A stretch of 64,000 nucleotides of DNA from positions 62,001 to 126,000 of the forward strand of contig JAWUWK010000062.1 in assembly GCA_034111875.1 (NCBI GenBank), written 5' to 3'. Below, piece by piece: positions 47,748 through 57,387 of the stretch (the stretch's first letter is position 1; every line of letters starts with the position of its first letter). This DNA comes from Rs1 sp034111875. Lineage in GTDB: Bacteria; Pseudomonadota; Gammaproteobacteria; Pseudomonadales; Balneatricaceae. The notes beneath the pieces are model-generated. The model was not told where the DNA came from. It saw only the letters and a list, made by a program, of their open reading frames with translations, and did no database searches. A program made the translations under genes and the position numbers.

Positions 47748-48098
47748 GTGGATCCAATCATTCTTTTTTTGTTGACAGGTTTTGTGTCAATGTCGGCTGC
47801 ACTCAGTGCAAGTGCGCTCAATAAAGTGCCTAAAGATCAGAGGCAAGGTTTTTTTGCCACTAATAATGGTGCCATTTCGGTCGTCATGATGGGAAATTTA
47901 GCGGCGATCACTCTCCTAGTATCTATGTCTTATGGTTTCAAAAATTTACATTGGGCGATACCGTTATCTTGTATGTTTATTAGTTTTCCAATGATACATA
48001 TCTTAGTGATCCAGAGAATGGCGGGTGATAAATGGAGTTTTCTGGCGATGATAGTACCGACGATAGTCAGTGCTTCATTATTATATGTATATTGGTAG
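47748..48098 (+). CDS. Small four-helix inner-membrane protein upstream of rmuC
   Basis: The 116-residue protein (GTG start at 47748, six bases after AGAGGT) has about four hydrophobic segments: PIILFLLTGFVSMSAALSAS, ISVVMMGNLAAITLLVSMSY, WAIPLSCMFISFPMIHILV and FLAMIVPTIVSASLLYVYW. I do not recognise a family. The frame continues upstream to another GTG at 47721, which would add nine residues with no ribosome-binding site. It ends 6 bp before rmuC, so it is probably cotranscribed with it. Confidence 0.7.
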   Translation: MDPIILFLLTGFVSMSAALSASALNKVPKDQRQGFFATNNGAISVVMMGNLAAITLLVSMSYGFKNLHWAIPLSCMFISFPMIHILVIQRMAGDKWSFLAMIVPTIVSASLLYVYW

Positions 48099-48104
48099 GT
48101 ATCT

Positions 48105-49577
48105 ATGTTGTTGAACGAGATAAATTTACAAAGCTTGATCTTAGGCGCAATGGTTGCGTTTTTGATTGGCCTGATTTTTATCTTAAGTCTATGGTATTTT
48201 TTTTCCAGAGAACGTCAGGAATTGCATTTTAAGTTGCAGCTAATCCAAGATAGAGAGAAGAATGTAAATTTGCAGTTGGAAATTCAGCGCCAGCAAAGTC
48301 AAAAATTACAGCAGCGTAATTTATTGATTGAACAATCCCTACATCAAGAGCAGCTTAGCAATGCCCAGCTAAGTGAAAAAATAACAGCCTTACAACTCTC
48401 AGAACAAGAGAAACATCAGATTAAGTTAGACGTCGAAGAGTATCGGGGTCTGCTGGTCAAAGCTAACAGCCAAATAACCGAGTTGCAAGTGCGCTTATCT
48501 AGCGAGCGCAAAGTCAGTGAAGAAAAATCACAATTATTTAATCAAGCACGCGATCAATTGAAAAAAGATTTTCAACAACTCGCCGATCAGATATTTGAGG
48601 ATAAGACAAGCCGCTTTAGCAAAAGTAGCAAAGAGTCTATCTCGAATATTTTAAATCCCCTGCGCGAGCAACTAGGCGATTTTAAACGTAAAGTCGAAGA
48701 TGTCTATGATAAAGAGTCGAGAGATCGACAAGCCTTGTATCAGCAAATTGACCATTTAAAACAGCTTAATCAACAAATGAGCCAAGACGCTATTAATCTC
48801 ACGCAGGCTTTAAAGGGTGATAGTAAAGTACAAGGGAATTGGGGGGAAGTAGTATTAGAGCGGGTGCTTGAAGAATCGGGCTTGCGAAAAGGCCATGAGT
48901 ATGAGACCCAAGTCTCTCTCTCTATGCAGGGAAAAAGGTATCAGCCGGATGTCATTATTAGGCTACCTGAAGAAAAGGACATGATTATTGATGCCAAGGT
49001 TTCCCTCACAGGTTATGAGCGATATTGCAGCGCAAGTGACATGAATACGCGCGAGCAGTACTTAATAGAGCATGTTCAATCGATTCGAAATCATATTAGA
49101 GGGTTAAGCCAAAAAGCTTATGAAAAGTTGGAAAATGTGCGCACCCTTGATTTCGTGCTACTTTTCATACCCGTTGAAGGCGCATTCTTATTGGCACTTG
49201 AGCACGATCAAAGCCTCTTTCGCTATGCATTCCAACGCAACATTATATTAGTTAGCCCTACGACCTTGCTGGTAACGCTGCGCACCGTACAAAACATTTG
49301 GCGCTTCGAACATCAGAATCAAAATGCCCAAGCTATCGCAAACCGTGGTTCAGAACTGTACGACAAGTTTGTTAATTTTGTTGAGTCTATGGATGACTTA
49401 GGTAAGCACTTAGATCGAGCACAAACGGCATATCATGAAAGTTATAAGCGATTATCTAAAGGTAAAGGTAATTTAGTCAATCAAGCCGTCACGCTAACCA
49501 AGCTAGGTGTCAATGGTAAAAAAAAGTTGCCTAATGAATTGACTCAATCAATCGATTTGACTCTTGACCAAGAATAA
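48105..49577 (+). CDS. rmuC: DNA recombination protein RmuC
   Basis: RmuC limits inversions at short inverted repeats and has a PD-(D/E)XK-like nuclease fold. The 490-residue protein starts with a membrane anchor (LILGAMVAFLIGLIFILSLWYFF), continues with a long coiled coil (residues about 35-200, rich in Gln, Glu, Leu) and ends with the RmuC domain, including GNWGEVVLERVLEESGLRKGHEYETQ, KRYQPDVIIRLPEEKDMIIDAKVS and LVTLRTVQNIWRFEHQNQNAQAIANRG. Length is normal for the family. Confidence 0.93.
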   Translation: MLLNEINLQSLILGAMVAFLIGLIFILSLWYFFSRERQELHFKLQLIQDREKNVNLQLEIQRQQSQKLQQRNLLIEQSLHQEQLSNAQLSEKITALQLSEQEKHQIKLDVEEYRGLLVKANSQITELQVRLSSERKVSEEKSQLFNQARDQLKKDFQQLADQIFEDKTSRFSKSSKESISNILNPLREQLGDFKRKVEDVYDKESRDRQALYQQIDHLKQLNQQMSQDAINLTQALKGDSKVQGNWGEVVLERVLEESGLRKGHEYETQVSLSMQGKRYQPDVIIRLPEEKDMIIDAKVSLTGYERYCSASDMNTREQYLIEHVQSIRNHIRGLSQKAYEKLENVRTLDFVLLFIPVEGAFLLALEHDQSLFRYAFQRNIILVSPTTLLVTLRTVQNIWRFEHQNQNAQAIANRGSELYDKFVNFVESMDDLGKHLDRAQTAYHESYKRLSKGKGNLVNQAVTLTKLGVNGKKKLPNELTQSIDLTLDQE

Positions 49578-50607
49578 GACGAGTCACGCTAACCAATGCC
49601 CTGATCTCTAGACTAACGGCCTGCGACATTTGCACCATTGCTGTGGTCAGTAATAAGGTGTTCAAAACAAACTCAAGATCTTAATCTAACGGTATAAGCT
49701 CCGTTTTTCGCTTGTATTACCTACTAGAAAACAATCAACTTGGCTCGCTCGTTGTGCCAAGTTCTAATAAATCGCTTTGGGGTGTGCTAGAGCGCCTCCA
49801 TCTTATGTCCACTGGACACCCACCCCACCTCTAATGTAGAGCAAAATGTTAAGCTGCTGGTCGACAACAACGCTTATGCAAGTTAATCGCCGATATTTAT
49901 CAGCTTAATGCTGCAATTGATGTGCTTTATCAAGCTGAAAATAGCTGTTAAGAAATGAAGTGATCACACAGTTGTTGGAGCTGAGATTAATTAGGAATTG
50001 ATAAAAAAATGAAGCAGGTTTTGCGTATCGCCACTATTAAAAACATAGAGTAGATAAAATAATATAGAAAACCTTAAAGTCTGTCTACATATAGATGTTG
50101 GTGTTAATAAATACACTATATACAGATATTTTTGGTTTTTTTTGGCTAAACAAGCTATATGAAGCTAATTTTTTATATAAATAATAATAAAAAGTAGATA
50201 GATTACCTATAATATTTTATCAATAGTCTATTTTGATTATTCTTTAATGCATCAAAAATTAAATTTGATTGTTTATTATAAATCAATATTAGTTTTTGAT
50301 TTTATATTACAAATCAACAATAGATATTGATTATTAATATGGTTTATTCAATAAGTTTTAATTCCTAAAAAAATAATAAATTTTCTTCGATGTAAGCTTG
50401 TTTTCTTCTCCTGCCTTACAATTCGTGGGCTTGAGGAAGAGGCTTATAATAATATTTGTTAAAAAAGCTGGTATCTTCTGGTGATTTTTTGTACATTATA
50501 TTCTGTCGTTATTTTATAAGTTTTACTGATTTATATTAAATACTGGCGTATAATTCTGAAGATCTTTATATAGTTTGCAATGAATTTTATACTAAGCGGT
50601 TTATTTA
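49578..50607. other. 1-kb AT-rich spacer upstream of ftsA
   Basis: No gene is recognisable. A decayed MITE-like copy occupies 49623-49767, and from about 49980 to 50600 the sequence becomes strongly AT-rich with T tracts, as expected for a region with ftsA promoters. Short open stretches near 49830-49950 are not assignable to a family. Normally ftsQ and murein genes would lie here; none is present. Confidence 0.5.
49623..49767. repeat. Decayed copy of the 140-bp MITE-like element
   Basis: The segment has the layout of the element at 24789-24928: a left end GACATTTGCAC, an internal GTAATA and AAACAAACT, a TTTTCGCTTGT box, then CTTGGCTCGCTCGTTGTGCCAAG at the right. Many positions differ, so it is an old copy. 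Length is 145 bp against 140 bp. Confidence 0.5.
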
Positions 50608-51912
50608 ATGAATACTGAGCACAATATGATCGTCGCTTTAGACATTGGAACCTCAAAAGTGGTTTGCCTAGTAGGTGAAATATCTGCAGATGGGCAAATT
50701 GAGGTTATTGGTGTCGGATCTCATCCTTCAAAGGGATTGAAAAAGGGTGTGGTTGTTAATATTGAATCTACAGTTAGCTCAATTCAGCGAGCAGTAGAAG
50801 AAGCAGAACTAATGGCTGGGTGCAAAATTCATTCAGTGACAGTAGGCATTGCCGGTAGTCATATTAGCAGTCAAAATTCTCACGGGATAGTCGCCGTTAG
50901 AGAAGGTGAAGTTACTGAATTTGATTTAGAGCGGGTGATAGATGCGGCAAGTGCAGTGGCCATACCTGCAGATAGGCGCATTATCCATATTTTGCCGCAA
51001 GAGTATCTGATTGATCATCAAGAGGGCATTAAAGAACCCTTGGGGATGTCAGGTGTTCGGCTAGAGGCAAAGGTGCATTTAGTCACCGGTGCTGCAAACG
51101 CTATTCAAAATATTGAAAAGTGCGTGCGTCGTTGTGGACTAGAAGTCGATGGGGTTGTTTTAGAACAGTTAGCCTCTTCATATTCGGTACTCACTGCAGA
51201 TGAAAAAGATTTGGGTGTGTGTATGGTTGATATTGGTGGTGGCACTACTGATATTGCTATTTTTACCCAAGGCTCTATTCGACATACCGGTGTGATACCT
51301 GTTGCGGGTGATCAAGTGACTAATGACATCGCTATGGCGTTACGCACACCTAGCTTACATGCCGATCAGTTAAAAGTTAAATACGCCTGTTGCCTAGCGC
51401 AGTTAGCGAGTGCGGATGAAACCATAAAAGTTCCGAGTGTGGGGGACAGAGAGCCTCGGGATTTAAGTCGACAAGCTTTGGCTGAAGTAGTGGAGCCGAG
51501 GTATGATGAGCTGTTTACCTTAGTTCAAGACGAGTTACGTCGTAGTGGCTACGATAATTTGATTGCTGCCGGTATTGTGTTAACTGGTGGCACCTCTATG
51601 ATGGAAGGTGCTGTAGAGCTAGCTGAAGAGATTTTTCACATGCCTGTGCGTTTAGCGGTCCCCAAAGGGGTTAATGGCATGGGTGATATTTTACAGAGCC
51701 CTATTTTTGCCACCAGTATTGGGCTTCTTCACTATGCTCGAGAAGATCAACCTCAAGGGAGCAGTGCGTCACCGAGTAGGCCGACGGTTGAGATAAATAG
51801 GCCTATTTCACCGGAGATAATTAAGCCATCTTCTTCGGCGATAGCCAGAAAAAAATCAAGTCAGCCGGGTATTATCAGTCGGTTTAAAACTTGGCTAACA
51901 GGAAATTTCTAG
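50608..51912 (+). CDS. ftsA: Cell division protein FtsA
   Basis: FtsA is an actin-like ATPase that anchors FtsZ to the membrane. The 434-residue sequence has the phosphate loops ALDIGTSKVVCLVGE and VCMVDIGGGTTDIAIF, the connect motif VLTGGTSMMEG and the C-terminal amphipathic membrane helix ISRFKTWLTGNF. It is followed by ftsZ after 164 bp. Its normal upstream partner ftsQ is missing; a 1-kb non-coding region precedes it. Confidence 0.97.
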   Translation: MNTEHNMIVALDIGTSKVVCLVGEISADGQIEVIGVGSHPSKGLKKGVVVNIESTVSSIQRAVEEAELMAGCKIHSVTVGIAGSHISSQNSHGIVAVREGEVTEFDLERVIDAASAVAIPADRRIIHILPQEYLIDHQEGIKEPLGMSGVRLEAKVHLVTGAANAIQNIEKCVRRCGLEVDGVVLEQLASSYSVLTADEKDLGVCMVDIGGGTTDIAIFTQGSIRHTGVIPVAGDQVTNDIAMALRTPSLHADQLKVKYACCLAQLASADETIKVPSVGDREPRDLSRQALAEVVEPRYDELFTLVQDELRRSGYDNLIAAGIVLTGGTSMMEGAVELAEEIFHMPVRLAVPKGVNGMGDILQSPIFATSIGLLHYAREDQPQGSSASPSRPTVEINRPISPEIIKPSSSAIARKKSSQPGIISRFKTWLTGNF

Positions 51913-52076
51913 TTTAGTGCTTATCTGGTAGGCATTAAATAATGCACAAAAAGAAGATTGGCAGTTAGTTTGCTTAGATAAATACGCTGTGAGATCCGCG
52001 GATACTCGCTTTGTTAATTGGTAAGTAGTAAGCCAGTAAAGATTGATTAAAGGGCATAGCCCAGAGGAGAGAGACC

Positions 52077-53300
52077 ATGTTTGAACTGGCAGATGATCTA
52101 CCAGAAAACGCGGTAATTAAGGTTCTTGGTGTAGGCGGTGGTGGCGGAAATGCTGTTCAGCATATGTTGACCACCGATATCGAAGGTGTGGAGTTTATCT
52201 GCGCAAATACAGATGCTCAAGCCTTGCATGGTATGGCAACAGGTTCAGTTATTCAGATTGGTGGCCAGCTTACTAAAGGCTTAGGTGCAGGTGCTAACCC
52301 TGAAATAGGACGTCAAGCCGCGCAAGAAGATCGCGATCAAATTGCCAGTATGATCGAAGGTGCAGATATGATCTTTATCACCGCAGGCATGGGCGGTGGC
52401 ACAGGTACTGGTGCTGCACCTATTGTGGCTGAAATTGCAAAAGAATTAGGCATATTGACCGTTGCAGTTGTGACTAAGCCGTTTCCCTTCGAGGGACGCA
52501 AAAGATTGCGTATTGCAGAAGAGGGAATTAATGAGTTAAAAGATCACGTCGATTCTTTAATTATCATACCCAACGAAAAATTGATGCAAGTCATGGGTAA
52601 AAATTGCTCGTTGATTAATGCTTTTAATGCGGCTAATGATGTGTTGTCTAATGCGGTACGTGGAATTGCTGATTTAATTACCCGTCCCGGTATGATCAAT
52701 GTGGATTTTGCCGATGTGCGTGCAGTGATGGCATCTATGGGTATGGCAATGATGGGTACTGGTCATGCGACGGGTAATGATCGTGCGATTGTGGCGACTG
52801 AAGCGGCTATAAAAAGCCCATTACTAGAAGATGTAGATTTGAAAGGTGCCAGTGGTATTTTAGTTAATATTACCGCTGGCTTAGATCTCAGTTTAGGTGA
52901 ATTTACGGAAGTTGGTCAGATTATTGAAGAATACGCTTCTGAAAATGCCACCGTTGTTGTAGGTACCGTAATTGATCCAGATATGACAGATGAACTCCGA
53001 GTGACCGTTGTTGCAACAGGATTGGTCCCGCTAGCGGTCCAACAAGTCAAAGTTGAATCACGGCAAGCTAAAGTATCCGCCGCTGGTGGCTCTTCACGCA
53101 CTGCAGTGACAGGGAATTATTCTCAACACCAAATGGATCTACCGGTAAAAAACAAAAGCCGTGATCCCAATGGCCGCACCCATTTACAAGAACATTTAGA
53201 AACCACCCCTGAAAATACAAATCAACCTATGAAAAAGACCGGAACAGGTGATTTGGATTTCTTAGATATACCCGCGTTTTTACGCCGTCAAGCTGACTAA
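52077..53300 (+). CDS. ftsZ: Cell division protein FtsZ
   Basis: FtsZ is the tubulin-like GTPase forming the division ring. The 407 residues have the start MFELADDLPENAVIKVLGVGGGGGNAV-type region, the tubulin signature GGGTGTGAAP at about 106-115, the T7 loop NVDFADVRAVM and the C-terminal conserved peptide LDIPAFLRRQA that binds FtsA and ZipA, and which SlmA also binds. AGGAGAGAG lies before the ATG. A hairpin with a T-run follows 20 bp after the stop. No lpxC follows. Confidence 0.98.
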   Translation: MFELADDLPENAVIKVLGVGGGGGNAVQHMLTTDIEGVEFICANTDAQALHGMATGSVIQIGGQLTKGLGAGANPEIGRQAAQEDRDQIASMIEGADMIFITAGMGGGTGTGAAPIVAEIAKELGILTVAVVTKPFPFEGRKRLRIAEEGINELKDHVDSLIIIPNEKLMQVMGKNCSLINAFNAANDVLSNAVRGIADLITRPGMINVDFADVRAVMASMGMAMMGTGHATGNDRAIVATEAAIKSPLLEDVDLKGASGILVNITAGLDLSLGEFTEVGQIIEEYASENATVVVGTVIDPDMTDELRVTVVATGLVPLAVQQVKVESRQAKVSAAGGSSRTAVTGNYSQHQMDLPVKNKSRDPNGRTHLQEHLETTPENTNQPMKKTGTGDLDFLDIPAFLRRQAD

Positions 53301-53319
53301 AAGCTTGCCTCTCTTTTTT

Positions 53320-53343
53320 AGCCGCTTATGTGGCTTTTTTTTT
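53320..53343 (+). terminator. Rho-independent terminator of ftsZ
   Basis: AGCCGC (53320-53325) pairs with GTGGCT (53330-53335, one G-U pair) around a four-base loop, followed by a run of T to 53343. It lies 20 bp after the ftsZ stop. Confidence 0.85.
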
Positions 53344-53493
53344 GCCTGTCATAAAGTTGCTAACACACTTGATAAAGCAACATGATAATTAAGGTGTCAC
53401 CTTCAGCAGTGTCTGTTACAGAAGCATTGTAAATCAACAGGCTTAACCTCTATAGATTAGTTAACCTGTTCATTTTGCTTGGATTATAATGCT

Positions 53494-54361
53494 CTAGCGG
53501 TGAGTGAATTTAGCATCGGTATAAATAGCGAAAGCCTTTTGCCAGATAGGGCCTATTTTTCCATCCCCAACGTTTACGCCATCAATCTGCACAATCGGGG
53601 CTATTTCTTTAGATGAGGTACATAATCCAGACTTCGTCTGCATTATGTACCTCATCCATTGTCACTATGCGCTCTTGTAAAGAAAGGCTGCCATCAGCGC
53701 GGATGCTGTCGATGATAATTCGACGGGTGATTCCCGGAAGAATTTGGTTATCAAGGATCGGGGTAATAATCACGCCATCTTTGACAATATAAGCATTAAC
53801 GGAGCTGCCTTCAGTTAATTCATTGTCAGCATTGTAAAGTAAGCATTCGCTGTTGCCAGAGGCCTGACCTTGCTGGAAGTGCATCACATTGCCCAATAGG
53901 GCAGTCGACTTGATCTGGCAGCGCTTCCAGCGTAAATCCTGGCTCGTAGTCACAGTGTAAGTCGCCGCTGAAGTGCGATCAACAGGCTCTGGTTGCTTGA
54001 TGGCAAAAGTGAAACAGAGAATGGTCGGAGTCACATTCTTAGGATAAGCGTGATTTCTGATGGTGTCTGCGCCGCGAGAAACATGCACATAGACGCCAAG
54101 ATTAGCGTTTGCGCCATCATTCTTAGCAATTAAATCGTCAAGTAAAATCTTCCATTGATCTAAGCTGTTGCTAGATTTTATTTCAATGGCGGCGAGACCC
54201 TCTAACATACGCTCAATGTGAGGAATTACGCCTACAGATTTGCCTGAGTAATAGGGGATAACTTAGTAAATGCCATCGCCGAATAGAAAGCCACGATCTA
54301 ATGGGGAAATTTTGGCTTCGGCTAATGGTAAATATTCGCCGTTTAAGTATGCTGTGCTCAT
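53494..54361 (-). pseudogene. dat: Inactivated D-amino-acid aminotransferase (class IV)
   Basis: From ATG 54361 leftwards the sequence reads MSTAYLNGEYLPLAEAKISPL, then DRGFLFGDGIY followed by TAA where D-alanine aminotransferases have Glu (GIYEV), then ISKSVGVIPHIERMLEGL and the rest of the fold, with the PLP Lys region QIKSTALLGNV. Near the 3' end a 4-bp insertion shifts the frame after EVWI; the true continuation (CTSSKEIAPIVQIDGV and GDGKIGPIWQKAF) runs to a stop at 53494. At 54208 the internal Met would give only a truncated 199-residue product. Two independent lesions make it a pseudogene. It would have used D-alanine and D-glutamate (family knowledge), matching the neighbouring D-glutamate operon. 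Confidence 0.85.
53612..53656. repeat. Perfect 15-bp inverted repeat at the dat frameshift
   Basis: GATGAGGTACATAAT (53612-53626) is repeated inverted as ATTATGTACCTCATC (53642-53656), with a 15-base loop that itself contains AGAC/GTCT. On the coding strand the frame is restored if the four bases TGTA are removed from the second arm (ATTA-CCTCATC), so the insertion turned an imperfect palindrome into a perfect one. Confidence 0.85.
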
Positions 54362-54628
54362 CGTTTGCCTCTCATTTAAAGTTCAGACGTAGGACAACCA
54401 GCCACGCTCTTTTCTAAGGTCGAAATGGTCACTGGGCAAAACATAGTTAATCAAAAGTTATTTACAAGCATTGCAGTAATTAAATAAAAAACGCCTGACT
54501 AAGATTGTTTAACAAGACAATTTATCGTTGATATGATTATATGTAATATAATTAATTGTTGAGTTGATTGTGAAGTCAATGGGCAATATTCATTTGTAGG
54601 CCGATGGCCTGAGGTTGCCACGCTAATC

Positions 54629-55531
54629 ATGCACATCAAAAACTTATCTTCTTTCGTAAAAGTCGCTCGACTTGGAAGTTTTAGGGCGGCGTCTGTTCAG
54701 CTACATATTAGCCAGCCTGCTATTTCTGCACGTATAAACAACTTAGAAGATGAACTCGGTGTCAGCTTGTTTCGGCGGGGGAAAAGTGGCACAGCGTTAA
54801 CCGAGAAAGGCCTGAAATTATTGGTCTATGCCGAAAAAATATTAGCTATTTCTCAACAAATGAAAGTAGAGGCAGGCTTGCAGACCCTGCACAAAGGCAT
54901 TTTGAAGATAGGCATTGCGGATACGCTTGCCTATTTATGGCTTGCTCCGCTGCTCAAAAAGTGGCAGAAACTTCACCCTCAAGTTGCCTTTGAATTAACC
55001 AGCGACGTCACTGCGGTGTTAACTAAACAACTAATGCAACATCAAATTGACCTCGCGCTAATGGTCGATGAAAAAGTAACTAATCCAGCGCTACAGTCAC
55101 AAATTTTATGTAGTTATCAACAAGTATGGGTAGCGAAACCTGGGGCTTTAGAATTTTCCAAGCGCTTGACTGTTTCAGAGATGGCAAAACTTCCGATATT
55201 AAGCTTTCCCAGAGATACTGCACCTTGGCATTACTTACAGCAATTGTTTAAAAGTGACGTTTTTGATGCGGTGATTCACACTGCAAGTTCAGTCGCTAGT
55301 TTGATAAATTTGGCGGAACAGGGAGTCGGCCTTGCGCTACTGCCACTGCCGTTGGTCAACGCTAAGCTGAATCAAGGCACGCTAACGCAGATTAACACTG
55401 AGATAGAGCCTCCAGCATTAGAGTTTTGTTGTAACTGGCGCAGTGATGAAGAAAGTATCATGCCAAAACTCCTGGCTCACTCTGCACGGGAGACCATGCA
55501 GTTATCTTCAGCTGATTTGGGTCTAACCTGA
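54629..55531 (+). CDS. LysR-family transcriptional regulator
   Basis: The 300-residue protein has the LysR HTH (LSSFVKVARLGSFRAASVQLHISQPAISARINNLEDELGVSLFRR, about 5-49) and a type 2 periplasmic-binding-like sensor domain with GILKIGIADTLAYLW and EQGVGLALLPLPLV. It is divergent from the dat pseudogene across 267 bp and convergent with the pxp operon. A role in D-amino-acid gene control is likely from position but unproven. The coding start ATG 54629 fits the family exactly. Confidence 0.88.
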   Translation: MHIKNLSSFVKVARLGSFRAASVQLHISQPAISARINNLEDELGVSLFRRGKSGTALTEKGLKLLVYAEKILAISQQMKVEAGLQTLHKGILKIGIADTLAYLWLAPLLKKWQKLHPQVAFELTSDVTAVLTKQLMQHQIDLALMVDEKVTNPALQSQILCSYQQVWVAKPGALEFSKRLTVSEMAKLPILSFPRDTAPWHYLQQLFKSDVFDAVIHTASSVASLINLAEQGVGLALLPLPLVNAKLNQGTLTQINTEIEPPALEFCCNWRSDEESIMPKLLAHSARETMQLSSADLGLT

Positions 55532-55577
55532 TTCAGATCAAATTTAGGAAAACTAATAAGCTGCTGACAGCGTTTTT

Positions 55578-56426
55578 TTAAGCCGTTCCTATTAATTGGC
55601 GCAGTTGTAAAATAACCGATTCTCCCTCGCTGAAGTTGAGGCCGTCTTCTGTTAACTCATTAACACGTGTGACGCCATCGACACTGCCAAGGCCCGATAA
55701 ATAGGTCAAAATTTCCTCTAAATTAACCGCTGCGAGTAAATCAATTTTATTCCAGACACTTAAAATAGTCATAATGCCATAAGCCCCCCAATTCGAGACA
55801 TCGGCAATTAACAATTCATCCACTTTGGTCGTTGCGCTAACGATATCAAGAGCTTTCAACGCATTCGTTATATTGCCCATGCCAATTTCGTTGCCACCGT
55901 CGCCGATGCCGATCGTAGGGCATTTTGCATTGTTAATAAAAGTGTCGAAACAAGCGGTACGACTACTAATGCTTTCACCGCGCATATTGTAGTATTCACC
56001 ATCGGCGGCTTGACCTGGTCGTTCAATAGAAAGCACTGCATCGGGGTGATAGTGGTAAAGTGCTTGAAAAGCTTCTAAAGTTCGCTCTTGGTGTTCACCT
56101 ACTCTGATTTCATGCACCCTAAAGTCTTTAGCTAAGGCTTGTGAAACCGGAGGGCCACAGACCAGAATAGGCGTGGCACCTAAGGTTTCCAAGGCTTTGT
56201 ATAAGGCAATTGCACCGACAGGGCCATCCGTTTCGAAGGTGTCGACGACCGGAAAGCCTGTGCCTATCAATACATGGCCTCTACATTTATTTAAAATACG
56301 CGCCGCTCTTAAATAATAACCGGTCTGAAGCGCGCTTTGCACTGTTTTCATTCCACGTAAATTTCGTTCTACTAATAAATCTTCAATTTGCTTGCTAAGC
56401 ACCGCTTCATCGTTTATTTGCTTCAT
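55578..56426 (-). CDS. DUF4392 D-glutamate cyclase-like protein
   Basis: The 282-residue protein matches the DUF4392/glutamate cyclase-like domain, which forms the C-terminal part of the mammalian D-glutamate cyclase DGLUCY that converts D-glutamate to 5-oxo-D-proline. Typical features are HVLIGTGFPVVDTFETDGPVGA near 50-71, SIERPGQAADGEYYNMRG and GIGDGGNEIGMGNI. It is the last gene of the operon, 23 bp after pxpC, while the other half of DGLUCY (DUF1445) is at the operon start. Catalysis itself has not been shown for the stand-alone protein, so function is inferred. Confidence 0.85.
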   Translation of the reverse strand: MKQINDEAVLSKQIEDLLVERNLRGMKTVQSALQTGYYLRAARILNKCRGHVLIGTGFPVVDTFETDGPVGAIALYKALETLGATPILVCGPPVSQALAKDFRVHEIRVGEHQERTLEAFQALYHYHPDAVLSIERPGQAADGEYYNMRGESISSRTACFDTFINNAKCPTIGIGDGGNEIGMGNITNALKALDIVSATTKVDELLIADVSNWGAYGIMTILSVWNKIDLLAAVNLEEILTYLSGLGSVDGVTRVNELTEDGLNFSEGESVILQLRQLIGTA

Positions 56427-56448
56427 TGTTGTTTCTCCGCGCGATAGT

Positions 56449-57387
56449 TTAGCTAATCTGGATTAGTTTAATACTAGCGTGTCGCTGTTTGGCTAAGTGG
56501 TTAATATTGTGCGCATCTTCTAAGCTTATTTGCTCAAAATGAACAGGACTGTTGGGCATAAGTTGCGACAGCTTAGCCGTGTCTAAAGCAATCACAGAAC
56601 CTATTTTTGGATAACCGCCAATGGTTTGTCTATCGTTCATTAAAACGATTGGCTGTCCATCTGCCGGAATCTGAATTGCCCCATGGCAGATTCCCTCAGA
56701 CAAAATACCTTCTAGGGAAGATTTAACGGCTTGGCCTTTGAGTCTGAATCCCATACGATCGATTTTGTCAGTCACTGTATATTGGCTGCTGAAAAATAGC
56801 TGTTGCTGTACTTTACTAAACGATTTATGTTGGTATCCCAATATCACTCTAAGGCTGATAACGTCTGAATACTCTGGGATTTCAGGCGTAGGCAACGCGA
56901 ATAGGTTTAAGCTGGCACAAGTTACACAAGGTAGGGCGTCACCTTTTTGAAGTTTAGTGCCGGCTAAGCCACCGACTGCCTCACGTGTCACTGTTGCAGC
57001 ACTGGTGAACGAGTGGGGGATATCAAAGCCATCTCTGATGGCTAAATATGCCCGTGCCCCAGAAGTAGCAAAACCAAATGCAATTTTGTCGCCGGCTTTT
57101 ACTTTGTGTGTTCGCCACAATTCTGCTGGCAGGGTATTAATTGTCAGGGGCATATTGGCCCCTGTGACAGCGATGTAAGTATCGGTCTCGGCGATCAAAA
57201 CTAAACCCCCGATGCTTATTTCAAGGGCGGTGGTGTTGGCTGTGTTGCCGCAGAGCTTGTTTGCCCAATTAAAGGCAGAGGCGTCTAGAGGGCCACCATT
57301 GGTTAAGCCTATGCGGTGTTGACCAAAGCGGCCTGCATCTTGAATTAGTGTCAGTAGACCTGGCTGTTCAACCCTAAAACCGCTCAT
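56449..57387 (-). CDS. pxpC: 5-oxoprolinase subunit C (biotin-dependent carboxyltransferase family)
   Basis: PxpC is part of the ATP-dependent PxpABC enzyme that opens 5-oxoproline to glutamate. The 312-residue protein has the family start VEQPGLLTLIQDAGRFGQHRIGLTNGGPLDASAFNWAN-like segment, an AAVTREAVGGLAG motif and YTVTDKIDRMGFRLKG, then SEGICHGAIQIPADGQPIVLMNDRQTIGGYPKI. It overlaps pxpB by four bases, so translation is coupled. Confidence 0.93.
   Translation of the reverse strand: MSGFRVEQPGLLTLIQDAGRFGQHRIGLTNGGPLDASAFNWANKLCGNTANTTALEISIGGLVLIAETDTYIAVTGANMPLTINTLPAELWRTHKVKAGDKIAFGFATSGARAYLAIRDGFDIPHSFTSAATVTREAVGGLAGTKLQKGDALPCVTCASLNLFALPTPEIPEYSDVISLRVILGYQHKSFSKVQQQLFFSSQYTVTDKIDRMGFRLKGQAVKSSLEGILSEGICHGAIQIPADGQPIVLMNDRQTIGGYPKIGSVIALDTAKLSQLMPNSPVHFEQISLEDAHNINHLAKQRHASIKLIQIS

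Noticed and set aside
49830..49950. Possible coding relic upstream of ftsA (reads NVEQNVKLLVDNNAYAS and IADIYQLNAAIDVLYQ)
   Set aside because: It looks slightly protein-like but I cannot match it to any family, so no feature is claimed.
54105..54208. Truncated 199-residue aminotransferase as an intact gene
   Set aside because: Its start (54208) is an internal Met after a nonsense codon; the missing N-terminus contains conserved family motifs, so it is part of a pseudogene.
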